Part shown: one piece after another, positions 45,360-54,750 of the stretch
Position numbering within the stretch: the first letter of the stretch is position 1
Layout of the letters: each line of letters begins with the position of its first letter
NCBI RefSeq assembly: GCF_900128985.1
Contig: NZ_FQUC01000013.1
Span: 1-64,000, forward strand
DNA length: 64,000 nucleotides
Direction: 5' to 3'
Origin: Indolivaga macrotermitis
GTDB lineage: Bacteria; Bacteroidota; Bacteroidia; Bacteroidales; Dysgonomonadaceae
Program-made: the position numbers and the translations under genes
Notes under the pieces: model-generated
What the model was told of the DNA's origin: nothing
Databases searched by the model: none
Seen by the model: only the letters and a program-made list of their open reading frames with translations

Positions 45360-45863
45360 TTAAGCTTTATTCTCTCTTTTTGAAACCAATACTGCACCTA
45401 TCATCGCTGCAATCAATAACACAGAAGTAAATTCGAACGGAACCAGATATTCGTTCAATATCACATCTCCGATTACTTTTACCGACTGAAAATCGATTTC
45501 AGCTGCCTTGTATGCTTCTATTGTCGGTGTAGCTTTAAGGAAAGCCCCTAACAGTAGAACAACCATGAGACATGCCGAAACTGTTGCAGCTATACGACTA
45601 GCTACTTTTTTTACCGGTTCGTGCTGTTCATTCAGGTTCATTAGCATCAATGTAAACAGCAGCAGTATCATTATAGCTCCGGTATATACGATAATATGAA
45701 TCACTGACAAAAACTGTGCATTCAGCATCAAAAAATGACCTGCAATAGAAAAGAAGCACACAATCATATATATGGCACTATGTACAGGATTCTTCGATAA
45801 AACGGTCAGAAGCCCTGATGCTAATGTAATTGCTGCTAAAATGTAAAAAATTATTGTAATCAT
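45360..45863 (-). CDS. nuoJ: NADH-quinone oxidoreductase subunit J
   Basis: A 167-residue five-helix subunit. The helix around NPVHSAIYMIVCFFSIAGHFLML and the pi-bulge helix VIHIIVYTGAIMILLLFTLMLM match the family; the last helix FTSVLLIAAMIGAVLV precedes a short basic end. It follows nuoI by 12 bases. Part of the membrane arm near the quinone chamber. Confidence 0.94.
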   Translation of the reverse strand: MITIIFYILAAITLASGLLTVLSKNPVHSAIYMIVCFFSIAGHFLMLNAQFLSVIHIIVYTGAIMILLLFTLMLMNLNEQHEPVKKVASRIAATVSACLMVVLLLGAFLKATPTIEAYKAAEIDFQSVKVIGDVILNEYLVPFEFTSVLLIAAMIGAVLVSKRENKA

Positions 45864-45875
45864 CTTTTCAAAGAA

Positions 45876-46409
45876 TCAATTATATCTTTTGTTTTTACCA
45901 TCTTCTACGGATATTACCAGCTTATCTTTTCCATAGATAAAGCTTTCGCGGTTGGTTCCCACATTTACGTGCTTTTGCGACTTGGTCAAGAAAATGGCTT
46001 CTTTCGGACAAGCATCTTCACACAATCCGCAGAATATACAACGCAACATATTGATTTCGTAAACAGCTGCATATTTTTCTTCGCGATACAGATGTAATTC
46101 ATCTTTAGTACGCTCGGCTGCTTTCATCGTTATTGCTTCTGCCGGACAAGCCAATGCGCACAATCCACATGCAGTACAACGTTCGCGCCCTTCTTCGTCA
46201 CGCATCAAAACATGTAGTCCACGGTATACCGGACTGTATGTACGTGTTTGTTCAGGATATTGTATCGTGATCTTCTTTTTGAAGAAGTGCCTTATAGTAA
46301 TCATCATACCTTTTACTATCTGTACAAGATAGATACGTTCCCAAAACGACATATCTTTGTTCGTAACCGCCGTTTTACGTCCCGAGAGTGATATATTTTC
46401 AATAGCCAT
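45876..46409 (-). CDS. nuoI: NADH-quinone oxidoreductase subunit I
   Basis: A 177-residue peripheral subunit with two ferredoxin-type [4Fe-4S] sites (N6a and N6b): CTACGLCALACP and CIFCGLCEDACP. An N-terminal amphipathic helix (YLVQIVKGMMITIRHFFKK) anchors it at the membrane. It passes electrons from the NuoG arm to NuoB. Eight bases after nuoH. Confidence 0.96.
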   Translation of the reverse strand: MAIENISLSGRKTAVTNKDMSFWERIYLVQIVKGMMITIRHFFKKKITIQYPEQTRTYSPVYRGLHVLMRDEEGRERCTACGLCALACPAEAITMKAAERTKDELHLYREEKYAAVYEINMLRCIFCGLCEDACPKEAIFLTKSQKHVNVGTNRESFIYGKDKLVISVEDGKNKRYN

Positions 46410-46417
46410 TTCTTTCC

Positions 46418-47449
46418 TTATTTAAATAGTAACACACCTAATCCAACCAAAAGAATATTTACCAAAGCCAATGGGAATAGTATTTTCCAGCCCAGATTCA
46501 TCAATTGGTCATAGCGGAAACGAGGAATAGTCCAACGAACCCACATATAGAAAAATATAAAGAATGATGTTTTTGCCAGAATAGAAAGTAGTGCAAAAAT
46601 ATTAGCAATGTTTACTCCCCAATTATCAGCGACCCATTCCATTCCCGGATAATTATATCCACCGAAGAATAATACCGAAATAAGTGCCGAAGAGAAGAAC
46701 ATACTTACATATTCAGAGAACATGTAAAATCCCATCTTCATAGAAGAAAACTCAGTATGGTGACCATTTACCAGCTCTGATTCACATTCAGCCAAGTCAA
46801 AAGGTGTACGGTTACATTCCGCAAATGAGCAAACCAGAAAAATCATGAACGTTAAAGGTTGGAAAAATATATTCCACCCGAATCCTGCCTGCTGCTCGGT
46901 TATTTCTCTCAAACTTAAAGTTCCGGTCATCATCACCAGAGCTATAAGAGATAAGCCCATTGCAACTTCGTACGAAACCATCTGAGCACCTGCACGAATC
47001 CCTCCCAATAAAGAAAACTTATTATTTGAAGCCCATGCACCTATAACTATACCATATATACTGGTCGACATAACGGCAACTACATAAAGCAGAGCTATAT
47101 TTATTTCGCCTACCTGCGGAACATATTCGACACCTGCTATCACAAATTTCTCAGCCCACGGAATAACTGCACTTCCCAAAAGAGAAACTGTCATCGCAAT
47201 TCCCGGTCCGATAATAAATAATAACTTATTGGGTGTATTGGGTATAAACTCTTCTTTAGAAAAAAGTTTTGCACCATCACATATAGGCTGCAAGATTCCG
47301 AATATACCGGCACGGTTAGGTCCATAGCGGTCTTGAATAAATCCGGCTATCTTACGTTCAGCCAGTGTTGAATACAAGGCAAAGAACATGGTTAGTGCAA
47401 AAATAATCAGTACAAGAACCAGTTTTTCTATGATAAATGATATTTCCAT
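46418..47449 (-). CDS. nuoH: NADH-quinone oxidoreductase subunit H
   Basis: A 343-residue eight-helix subunit forming the floor of the quinone site. Signature segments are LYSTLAERKIAGFIQDRYGPNRAG near the start, YEVAMGLSLIALVMMTG, and the acidic loop FAECNRTPFDLAECESELV. It follows nuoG by ten bases. Full length and unremarkable. Confidence 0.96.
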   Translation of the reverse strand: MEISFIIEKLVLVLIIFALTMFFALYSTLAERKIAGFIQDRYGPNRAGIFGILQPICDGAKLFSKEEFIPNTPNKLLFIIGPGIAMTVSLLGSAVIPWAEKFVIAGVEYVPQVGEINIALLYVVAVMSTSIYGIVIGAWASNNKFSLLGGIRAGAQMVSYEVAMGLSLIALVMMTGTLSLREITEQQAGFGWNIFFQPLTFMIFLVCSFAECNRTPFDLAECESELVNGHHTEFSSMKMGFYMFSEYVSMFFSSALISVLFFGGYNYPGMEWVADNWGVNIANIFALLSILAKTSFFIFFYMWVRWTIPRFRYDQLMNLGWKILFPLALVNILLVGLGVLLFK

Positions 47450-47459
47450 CGCTTAGACG

Positions 47460-48506
47460 TTATTCTTCGTTTGCTTTCTTAATTGCTTCCATTTCAGCCT
47501 GGTCGAAAGGGAATTCAGACATACTTATTTTTTTCTGATCTTGTTTTCTTCCCTCCAGTACCAAATCGTCAGTATCAATCTTTACCTTTTTCAACTGGCG
47601 GGTATAATTATTTACATTCAGAACAGAATCTTTTTCGAATTTGCGAGGCCCTTCGATAACCCAGTCTTCAGCTTTCTTATGATCGAAACGACACTCGTTG
47701 CAGATAAACTCTTCTACTTCATGATACTCATCCTTGCGTGCTGTAACGCGTTGTACATGATCACCAAACATCCATAGAGTTACTTTACCCGAACAATGAG
47801 GGCAATCGCGATGCGCATTAAAAGGCTTGTTGAACCATACACGCGATTCGAAACGGAAAGTCTTATCAGTTAATGCCCCAACCGGACATACATCGATCAT
47901 ATTTCCTGAGAAATTATTATCGATCGCTTTTGATATATAGGTCGAAATCTGTGCATGATCTCCTCTGCCTATTACACCATGTACACGTTCGGGGGTCAAT
48001 TGGTCAGCTAATTTTACACAACGATAACACAGAACACATCTGTTCATATGCAGTTGTATATAAGGGCCGATATCTTCGGGTTCGTATGTTCTTTTTTGTT
48101 CGATGTATCTGGTCTTGAAATTTTTATTTCCATAAGCCAGATTTTGTAAATCACATTCTCCTGCCTGATCACATACAGGACAATCCAGCGGGTGATTTAT
48201 AAGTAAGAATTCGGTTACTGCCTGACGGGCTTCCAGAGCTCTGGGCGAAGTAGCACTTTTTACTTCCATTCCGTCTTGCACAGCTGTAACACACGAAGGT
48301 TGCAACTTAGGCATAGGACGCGGATCGCGCTCGCTACCTTTTGATATTTCAACCAGGCAACAACGGCATTTTCCTCCGCAATCTTCCAACTTAGAGTAGT
48401 AACACATGGTAGGAGGCACACAATCGCCACCGATCATACGAGCAGCCTGCAGGACTGTGGTTCCCGGTTCTACTTCTATTGTATGTTCATCTATTGTAAC
48501 TTTCAT
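47460..48506 (-). CDS. nuoG: NADH-quinone oxidoreductase subunit G, short form
   Basis: A 348-residue iron-sulfur subunit, far shorter than the roughly 700-900 residues of E. coli-type NuoG. It keeps the N-terminal [2Fe-2S] domain (CYYSKLEDCGGKCRCCLVEI), the His-Cys site (HPLDCPVCDQAGECDLQ), the ferredoxin site (NRCVLCYRCVK with VCPVGAL), and part of a further Cys module (CPHCSG and CNECRF). The molybdopterin-oxidoreductase-like C-terminal region is absent. I regard this as the Bacteroidota short form, not a truncation, because the chain ends cleanly and nuoH follows at once. It overlaps nuoF by four bases. Confidence 0.9.
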   Translation of the reverse strand: MKVTIDEHTIEVEPGTTVLQAARMIGGDCVPPTMCYYSKLEDCGGKCRCCLVEISKGSERDPRPMPKLQPSCVTAVQDGMEVKSATSPRALEARQAVTEFLLINHPLDCPVCDQAGECDLQNLAYGNKNFKTRYIEQKRTYEPEDIGPYIQLHMNRCVLCYRCVKLADQLTPERVHGVIGRGDHAQISTYISKAIDNNFSGNMIDVCPVGALTDKTFRFESRVWFNKPFNAHRDCPHCSGKVTLWMFGDHVQRVTARKDEYHEVEEFICNECRFDHKKAEDWVIEGPRKFEKDSVLNVNNYTRQLKKVKIDTDDLVLEGRKQDQKKISMSEFPFDQAEMEAIKKANEE

Positions 48507-49873
48507 TGTTGAACTGTTTTTGTCAGCAGATGTCTAACCTTTTCCATGGGTTCATCTACGAAATGTTTGATATTTTTTACCTTTTCAGGGAATCTCACGT
48601 GATACTCAAACTCTTCACGAAAATGTCTGATAGCAGCGGCAACCGGCCAAGCGGCAGCATCACCTAACGGGCATATTGTATTCCCTTCTATTTTACCTTG
48701 AATACTCCAAAGTAATTCTATATCTTCTTCACGTCCGTACCCGGTTTCGATACGGTGAAGTATTTTCTCCATCCAGCCTGTTCCTTCACGGCATGGCGAA
48801 CACTGTCCGCAGCTTTCGTGGTGATAGAAGCGTGAAAAATTCCATGTATTACGAACAACGCATGCCGAATCGTTATAAACGATGAAACCTCCCGATCCTA
48901 ATGACGAACCGGTAGTGAAACCGCCATCCGCCAAAGATTCATATGTCATCAGACGATCTTCGCCATTTGCTGTCTTGAATATATATTGTGCAGGAAGAAT
49001 AGGCACTGATGAACCTCCGGGAATAAAGGCTTTCAGCGGACGGTCATCGATCATTCCACCCAGATATTCATCCGAGTTCATAAACTCATCAACGGTCAGT
49101 CCTAATTCGATTTCATATACTCCGGGATTTTTAATATGCCCCGAAGCTGAAATAAGTTTTGTTCCTGTAGACTTGCCAACTCCGATAGAAGCATATTCTG
49201 CCCCACCATTGTTTACAATCCATGATACAGCCGAGATAGACTCGACATTATTCACCACAGTAGGTTCTGCCCACAATCCGCTTACGGCAGGAAACGGTGG
49301 TTTTATACGGGGATTACCTCTTTTTCCTTCTAATGACTCGATAAGGGCTGTCTCTTCTCCACAAATATATGCACCTGCTCCGCAGTGTACGTATAAGTCC
49401 AGATCGTAACCTGTACCCAGTATGTTTTTACCCAGCCATCCATTAGCATAGGCTTCTTTAATTGCTTTTTCAAGGATTTTAAAAACCCACATGTACTCAC
49501 CTCTTATATAGATATAAGACAGATGAGCCTCCAGAGCAAAACTAGAGATGATAGCTCCCTCTATTAATAAATGAGGAATATGCTCCATCAAGAAGCGGTC
49601 TTTGAATGTTCCGGGCTCCGATTCATCTGCATTAACAACAAGATGACGGGGTTTACCCGATTTTTTATCAATGAAACTCCATTTCAAACCCATAGGGAAA
49701 CCTGCTCCCCCACGGCCTCGTATTCCTGAAGTCTTAACTTCTTCAACAATCTGATCAGGAGTCATAGTTTTCAGTGCTTTTTCAACACCACTATACCCTC
49801 CGTTTTTACGATAGACTTCGTATTCCTTTATTCCGGGGATATGTATATTTTCTAATAATATCTTTCTGGCCAT
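48503..49873 (-). CDS. nuoF: NADH-quinone oxidoreductase subunit F (NADH-binding)
   Basis: A 456-residue flavoprotein that oxidises NADH. The NADH/FMN loop RGRGGAGFPMGLKWSF is at about residues 53-68. AGAYICGEETALIESLEGKRG binds FMN, and CGQCSPCREGTGWM with a later Cys holds the N3 [4Fe-4S] cluster. Its presence shows the complex can accept electrons directly from NADH. The first codons contain a 17-base sequence repeated in the leader (see 49844-49920). The 95-base nuoE-nuoF gap is the only long gap in the operon. Confidence 0.95.
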   Translation of the reverse strand: MARKILLENIHIPGIKEYEVYRKNGGYSGVEKALKTMTPDQIVEEVKTSGIRGRGGAGFPMGLKWSFIDKKSGKPRHLVVNADESEPGTFKDRFLMEHIPHLLIEGAIISSFALEAHLSYIYIRGEYMWVFKILEKAIKEAYANGWLGKNILGTGYDLDLYVHCGAGAYICGEETALIESLEGKRGNPRIKPPFPAVSGLWAEPTVVNNVESISAVSWIVNNGGAEYASIGVGKSTGTKLISASGHIKNPGVYEIELGLTVDEFMNSDEYLGGMIDDRPLKAFIPGGSSVPILPAQYIFKTANGEDRLMTYESLADGGFTTGSSLGSGGFIVYNDSACVVRNTWNFSRFYHHESCGQCSPCREGTGWMEKILHRIETGYGREEDIELLWSIQGKIEGNTICPLGDAAAWPVAAAIRHFREEFEYHVRFPEKVKNIKHFVDEPMEKVRHLLTKTVQQ

Positions 49874-49920
49874 CGTACTTACGCAATTAAACGTATTTAA
49901 TGATATATTTTCTAATAATA
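49844..49920. repeat. 17-base direct repeat across the nuoF start
   Basis: TATATTTTCTAATAATA occurs at 49844-49860 (nuoF codons 5-10 on the minus strand) and again at 49904-49920 (the nuoE-nuoF gap), 60 bases apart. Confidence 0.7.
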
Positions 49921-49955
49921 ACTAAATTCGTCTTATTACTTACCTAAGCAATAAG

Positions 49956-49970
49956 AAGGTCTGCGACCTT
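49956..49970. repeat. Perfect palindrome at the nuoE stop codon
   Basis: AAGGTC-TGC-GACCTT, six-base arms around three bases, overlapping the nuoE stop. Its core differs by one base from the xyl dyad. It could be a short hairpin in the nuo mRNA or a protein-binding site. Confidence 0.45.
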
Positions 49971-50493
49971 AATCCAGTTTTATTTTACCTTGTTTACAGT
50001 CTTCTACCAACACATCAAATTTCTCTTCGGTAAGATGCTCATGGTAAAAATCTCCCAGTTGAAGCATAGGGGCATAACCGCAAGCTCCAAGACATTCTAC
50101 ACCAACGACACTGAAAAGCCCATCTTCGGTAGTTTCTCCTTCTTTGATTCCAAGTTTTTTACACGCATATTCAATCATATCCTCCCCGCCGCGTATAGTG
50201 CAGCACGAAGTCCGGCAAAACTCAAATGTATACTTACCTCTGGGTCTTTGATTAAACATAGTATAAAATGTAACCACCTCGTACACTTCGATAGGCTTTA
50301 CATCTAATATCTCAGCCACCCTATTCATCAACTCTACACTCAACCAGTTTTCGTGAGCATCCTGTACTGCATGCAGAACAGGCAGCATAGCCGATTTTTT
50401 CTTATCAGCCGGATAGTGGCTCAGCAACTCGTCTATACGAGCCTGAAGTTCAGGTGTAATATTTATTTCTTGTTTATACTCTCTTCTTTCCAT
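49969..50493 (-). CDS. nuoE: NADH-quinone oxidoreductase subunit E
   Basis: A 174-residue thioredoxin-like [2Fe-2S] subunit (N1a). Cluster ligands appear as CRTSCC and CLGACG, spaced as in the family. MEVVTFYTMF-type wording is present as EVVTFYTMFNQRPRGKY. It pairs with NuoF in the NADH-oxidising module. Thirteen bases after nuoD. A palindrome overlaps its stop codon. Confidence 0.95.
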   Translation of the reverse strand: MERREYKQEINITPELQARIDELLSHYPADKKKSAMLPVLHAVQDAHENWLSVELMNRVAEILDVKPIEVYEVVTFYTMFNQRPRGKYTFEFCRTSCCTIRGGEDMIEYACKKLGIKEGETTEDGLFSVVGVECLGACGYAPMLQLGDFYHEHLTEEKFDVLVEDCKQGKIKLD

Positions 50494-50506
50494 TGATACG
50501 AATCAT

Positions 50507-51742
50507 TTATGCGTCGAGCTCTCCGGCAATTACGTTGATACTTGACAAGGTTGCTACTGCATCCGAGAACATTCCTCCTTTAATCAATTCAGGGAATGCC
50601 TGATAGTATATAAAGCACGGACGACGGAAGTGTAATCTGAATGGGGCTCTCGATCCGTCTGTTATCAGGTACATACCCAATTCTCCATTAGCAGCCTCTA
50701 CCGAATGATATACTTCTGCTATAGGAACCGGTACTTCGCCCATTACAATCTTGAAGTGATTAATCAAAGCCTCCATACTCGTGTAAACCTCATCTTTAGG
50801 AGGAAGGTAGTAATCGGGTACATCGGCATGATAAGAACCATCAGGTAAATTATCTAAAGCCTGACGGATTATTTTCAAGCTCTCTTTGATTTCGGCGCAT
50901 CGCACACACCAGCGATCATAAGTATCACCACCTGTACCAACAGGCACAACGAAATCAAAATCTTCGTACGAACTATAAGGCTGGGCTACACGTACATCAT
51001 AGTCGACTCCTGTAGCTCTTAAATTGGGACCGGTAAACCCGTAGTTTATGGCTTTCTCTGCTGAAATAGCCCCTACACCAACCGTACGATCCATAAATAT
51101 CCTGTTACGGATAAATGCCCGTTCCAGCTCGTCCCAAGCTTTAGGAAATCCTTCTAAAAACTCTCTGATTTTGCTCCAGCAAGCTTCGCTGAAATCACGC
51201 TCGAAACCTCCGATCCTACCCATATTGGTAGTCATACGTGCTCCGCAGATTTCTTCATATATCTCGTAAGCCAACTCGCGGTATTTCATCACATACAAGA
51301 ATGGAGAATACGCACCTAAGTCTACTCCGAGAATAGAGTTACAGATAAGGTGATCAGTTATACGTGCTATTTCCATAATTATGACACGCATATATTGTGC
51401 CCGTTTAGGAACTTCAACACCTAAAGCCTTTTCAACAGTCAACCACCAGCACATATTATTTATAGGTGCCGAACAGTAATTTAAACGGTCTGTTAGCGGA
51501 GTGATCTGATAAAAGGTTCTGTTTTCTGCAATTTTTTCAAATGCTCTATGTATATACCCGACGGTGGTATCCGCATCAATTATACGCTCACCATCAAGTA
51601 ACAATATATTCTGAAATACACCATGTGTAGAAGGGTGAGTCGGTCCGAAATTCAATACCGATAGTTCACGCCCATCTTCAAAGCGTTGTTCTCTGACAAT
51701 CTTTGCAAAACGGTGTTCCTGATCTATAAATAAGTCTGACAT
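50507..51742 (-). CDS. nuoD: NADH-quinone oxidoreductase subunit D
   Basis: A 411-residue 49-kDa-type subunit at the quinone site, related to hydrogenase large subunits. GPTHPSTHGVFQ holds the quinone-site His residues, and GYIHRAFEKIAENRTFYQ and the C-terminal GELDA end are typical. It is separate from nuoC; the Bacteroides-type NuoCD fusion is not used here. Twelve bases after nuoC. Confidence 0.96.
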   Translation of the reverse strand: MSDLFIDQEHRFAKIVREQRFEDGRELSVLNFGPTHPSTHGVFQNILLLDGERIIDADTTVGYIHRAFEKIAENRTFYQITPLTDRLNYCSAPINNMCWWLTVEKALGVEVPKRAQYMRVIIMEIARITDHLICNSILGVDLGAYSPFLYVMKYRELAYEIYEEICGARMTTNMGRIGGFERDFSEACWSKIREFLEGFPKAWDELERAFIRNRIFMDRTVGVGAISAEKAINYGFTGPNLRATGVDYDVRVAQPYSSYEDFDFVVPVGTGGDTYDRWCVRCAEIKESLKIIRQALDNLPDGSYHADVPDYYLPPKDEVYTSMEALINHFKIVMGEVPVPIAEVYHSVEAANGELGMYLITDGSRAPFRLHFRRPCFIYYQAFPELIKGGMFSDAVATLSSINVIAGELDA

Positions 51743-51754
51743 CTGATTTTCCCT

Positions 51755-52291
51755 TTACTTGGTATTAGGTTCATAATTATCTGGAGTACGTCCGAAGAAG
51801 CGGTCATCTTTATCGGTACGTGCCGAATCTTCTAACGGATATTCTTTTCGCATGGGGAATGATTTCATTCCTTCATCATTCAATATCCGTTTCAGGTTCG
51901 GATGCCCTATAAAGTGCACCCCGTAAAAGTCATATGTTTCGCGCTCCATCCAATTGGCGGACGCAAATACACCGGTTACGGTATCCACCTCAACTTTATC
52001 GGCAGGAAGAAATGTCTTCACACGTACCCTCACATTATCAATCCAGTTATGTAACAAGTACACAACTGCATATTGGCTAGAAGTATCATTATCGGGATAG
52101 TGCACCCCGCAAAGGTCGGTAAGGAAATTAAAACGCAAAGTCTCGTCTTCCTTCATAAAACGGATAACATCCTTTATTATCTCAGAACCGGCTTCGAAAG
52201 TAAAGATATCCTGTTCCATTCGAAAATTCGACACTCCACCTTCAAAACGACCACTGACTTTAGTTTGAATATCTGTAATTTCTAGTGACAT
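51755..52291 (-). CDS. nuoC: NADH-quinone oxidoreductase subunit C
   Basis: A 178-residue 30-kDa-type subunit. FNFLTDLCGVHYPD and the signature WMERETYDFYGVHFIGHPNLKRIL are intact, followed by RKEYPLED. It overlaps nuoB by one base. Structural role between NuoB/D and the peripheral arm. Confidence 0.95.
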   Translation of the reverse strand: MSLEITDIQTKVSGRFEGGVSNFRMEQDIFTFEAGSEIIKDVIRFMKEDETLRFNFLTDLCGVHYPDNDTSSQYAVVYLLHNWIDNVRVRVKTFLPADKVEVDTVTGVFASANWMERETYDFYGVHFIGHPNLKRILNDEGMKSFPMRKEYPLEDSARTDKDDRFFGRTPDNYEPNTK

Positions 52292-52866
52292 TATTCAAAT
52301 TTATATGATTCTAATAATTCCTGATACCTCTCTGAACCTCTGCGATGGATAGATTCGCTTTTTACTATTTCCTGTAATTGCATCACACCATCCAGTATTT
52401 GCTCGGGACGTGGCGGGCAACCCGGTACATATACATCTACAGGTATTACCTTATCAATGCCTTGCAATACCGAATATGTATCAAACACTCCACCCGACGA
52501 CGCACAGGCTCCAACAGCTATCACCCATTTAGGTTCAGCCATTTGCTCATATACATGACGTAAAATAGGCGCCATCTTTTTAGAGATAGTACCCATTACC
52601 AAAAGCATATCAGCTTGACGTGGCGAAAAGCTGTTACGCTCAGCACCGAAACGTCCCATATCGTATGTCGCAGCCATTGTAGCCATAAACTCAATTCCGC
52701 AACAAGATGTAGCGAAAGGCAAAGGCCATAATGAATTGGCGCGAGCCAAACCGATCACATAATCGAACTTGGTCGCAAAAAAACCACTTCCTGAATATCC
52801 TTCAGGAGCCGGTGCTATATTAATAGGAGTTGTATTACTCATGACTAAAATGCTTATTTTTCCCAA
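52291..52866 (-). CDS. nuoB: NADH-quinone oxidoreductase subunit B
   Basis: A 191-residue subunit carrying cluster N2, the last electron donor to quinone. Ligands are in ATSCCGIEFMAT (tandem Cys), GACASSGG and VPGCPPRPEQ. Residues 1-30 form a family-typical extension. It overlaps nuoA by 13 bases and nuoC by one, showing tight coupling. Confidence 0.96.
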   Translation of the reverse strand: MGKISILVMSNTTPINIAPAPEGYSGSGFFATKFDYVIGLARANSLWPLPFATSCCGIEFMATMAATYDMGRFGAERNSFSPRQADMLLVMGTISKKMAPILRHVYEQMAEPKWVIAVGACASSGGVFDTYSVLQGIDKVIPVDVYVPGCPPRPEQILDGVMQLQEIVKSESIHRRGSERYQELLESYKFE

Positions 52867-53222
52867 TCAAGGGCTTTTCTCTTAACAATATAAAGATATC
52901 CGATAAGGAGTACAATTATAAAGCCTCCCATCTTAAGAAGTCCGCTGATTCCTATTTCCTGGTAGTTAACTGCCCAAGGATACATAAAAACGATTTCTAT
53001 ATCGAAAAGGACAAACAGAATCGCTACAAGAAAATATTTAATTGCGAAAGGAGTTCGGGCATTACCTATGGAGTCTAATCCACATTCGAAGTTGGCGCTT
53101 TTTCTAGAAGCTTTGTGTTTAGGCCCCAAAAAATTGGATGCTAAGATTGTGCCGAAAACAAATACAGCAGAAAATGCTACTTGTATTAATATAGGCACAA
53201 AATCATATAAACCTGATTGCAT
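52854..53222 (-). CDS. nuoA: NADH-quinone oxidoreductase subunit A
   Basis: A 122-residue three-helix subunit: first helix around LIQVAFSAVFVFGTILAS, then SANFECGLDSIGNARTPFAIKYFLVAILFVLFDIE with the quinone-loop Cys and the conserved Asp/Glu. It is the first gene of the nuo operon and is preceded by a promoter box at 53276-53283. Confidence 0.95.
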   Translation of the reverse strand: MQSGLYDFVPILIQVAFSAVFVFGTILASNFLGPKHKASRKSANFECGLDSIGNARTPFAIKYFLVAILFVLFDIEIVFMYPWAVNYQEIGISGLLKMGGFIIVLLIGYLYIVKRKALDWEK

Positions 53223-53528
53223 TTCTTAGTTATTTTAGGATCTGTCAAAAATGACATTTAGTTACATTTCTCTTACAAATATAAACAAACAACTAACAAA
53301 AACCATCTATGAAGCCATTTATTTTATCAATATGTTACATCCTGTTAAACACAAGATACAAAAAACAATCTTTTTGACAATTCGACTTAACAATTAGTGG
53401 CGCGAGCCATATATATAGTATCTTAGATTAATATAATTTCACTAAATTTTAATTAAAACAACAAAGGCATAATTTATCCTGACCTGATAAATTATGCCTT
53501 CTTATTCTGTTTTAATGTTATTTATAGG
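53223..53528. promoter_or_regulatory. nuo promoter region and sdaA terminator
   Basis: Minus-strand TATATTTG at 53276-53283 is the probable nuoA -7 box, 54 bases before the start. A short dyad TGTCA-AAAA-TGACA lies at 53243-53256, between box and gene. A 15-base perfect stem AAGGCATAATTTATC (53464-53478) with its complement (53486-53500) terminates sdaA. Confidence 0.65.
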
Positions 53529-54734
53529 CTAATCTTCTCCTTCTACATTTTTTGCCAAGCCTCCATGAGAAGTCTCTTTATATAAACTAGGCAGATCGTG
53601 TCCGGTCTCTTTCATTGTACGCACTACCTTATCGAAACTTACGAGATGCTTCCCATCCGAAAGCATAGCATAAGAACAAGAATCTAATGCCCGTACTGCA
53701 GCAAATGCATTACGCTCTATACATGGTACTTGTACTAATCCACAAATAGGATCACACGTTAATCCTAAATGATGTTCGAGTCCCATTTCTGCGGCATATT
53801 CTATTTGAGAAGTTGTACCTCCGAATAATTGTGCGCCTGCGGCTGCCGCCATAGCGCATGCTACGCCTATTTCTCCCTGACATCCTACCTCTGCACCCGA
53901 TACAGATGCATTCTCCTTTACAATATTACCTATCAATCCTGCCGTAGCCAAAGCTCTGATAATCTTCTTGTCACTTACATTATGGTGACCGGTATGTAAA
54001 TGATACAATACAGCAGGCAATACTCCACACGAACCGCAAGTGGGTGCTGTCACTACTCTTCCCCCTGATGCATTTGTCTCGGATGTAGCCAAAGCATAAG
54101 CAAAAAGTAAGGCACGGCTCATCATAGAGCCATTATATCCTTTGGCTTTCACATAGTAAGACGAAGCCTTACGCTGCAAACCAAGCCCACCGGGAAGTAC
54201 ACCTTCTTCTTCGATCCCATGCTTAATCGCGGCCTTCATAACACTCCATACCTCTGCTAGATAATTGAATATCTCAGGCCCTTCGGTTTCTTCCACATAT
54301 TCCCAGAATGTTTTTCCTGTTTTATGAGTCCATTCCAGAATCTGCTTCATCGAATGTTTGTCATATATTGATTGAACAGAAATTTTTGTTTTTTCATCTG
54401 CTAAATCTCCACCTCCAATACTGTATATCGTCCATGTATCAAGTATATCTTTATTTGCAGACAATGATTTTAATATCATCCCATTGGGATGGAATGGTAA
54501 TTCTATCTCCGGAATCCAGACTATTTCTACACTTTTAGGGGCTAAAACTTCAGCTATAGCCACATCCGTCATATGGCCCTTACCGGTAGCAGCAAGGCTT
54601 CCGTATAATTCAACTATATACGAAGAGGCTTTAGGGTTCCGCTCCTTGAAAATCCGGGCAGCATTACCCGGCCCCATTGTATGGCTACTGGATGGACCAA
54701 AACCGATCTTAAATATTTTTCTGATGGATTGCAT
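53529..54734 (-). CDS. sdaA: L-serine ammonia-lyase (iron-sulfur dependent)
   Basis: A 401-residue single-chain L-serine dehydratase that makes pyruvate and ammonia from serine. It joins the beta domain (FKIGFGPSSSHTMGPGNAA at the start) and the alpha domain (GSCGVLPAVLYHL, SGAEVGCQGEIGVACAMA, LTCDPICGLVQVPCIERN) whose Cys residues hold the [4Fe-4S] cluster. It follows the ABC permease gene by 16 bases on the same strand and a terminator follows, so it may be read from the ClC-ABC unit. A functional link to those transport genes is not obvious. Confidence 0.94.
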   Translation of the reverse strand: MQSIRKIFKIGFGPSSSHTMGPGNAARIFKERNPKASSYIVELYGSLAATGKGHMTDVAIAEVLAPKSVEIVWIPEIELPFHPNGMILKSLSANKDILDTWTIYSIGGGDLADEKTKISVQSIYDKHSMKQILEWTHKTGKTFWEYVEETEGPEIFNYLAEVWSVMKAAIKHGIEEEGVLPGGLGLQRKASSYYVKAKGYNGSMMSRALLFAYALATSETNASGGRVVTAPTCGSCGVLPAVLYHLHTGHHNVSDKKIIRALATAGLIGNIVKENASVSGAEVGCQGEIGVACAMAAAAGAQLFGGTTSQIEYAAEMGLEHHLGLTCDPICGLVQVPCIERNAFAAVRALDSCSYAMLSDGKHLVSFDKVVRTMKETGHDLPSLYKETSHGGLAKNVEGED

Positions 54735-54750
54735 AGATATATTGTATGAC

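Noticed and set aside
47460-48506. NuoG looks truncated or frameshifted
   Set aside because: The frame ends cleanly, nuoH follows after ten bases, and short NuoG is known in Bacteroidota.
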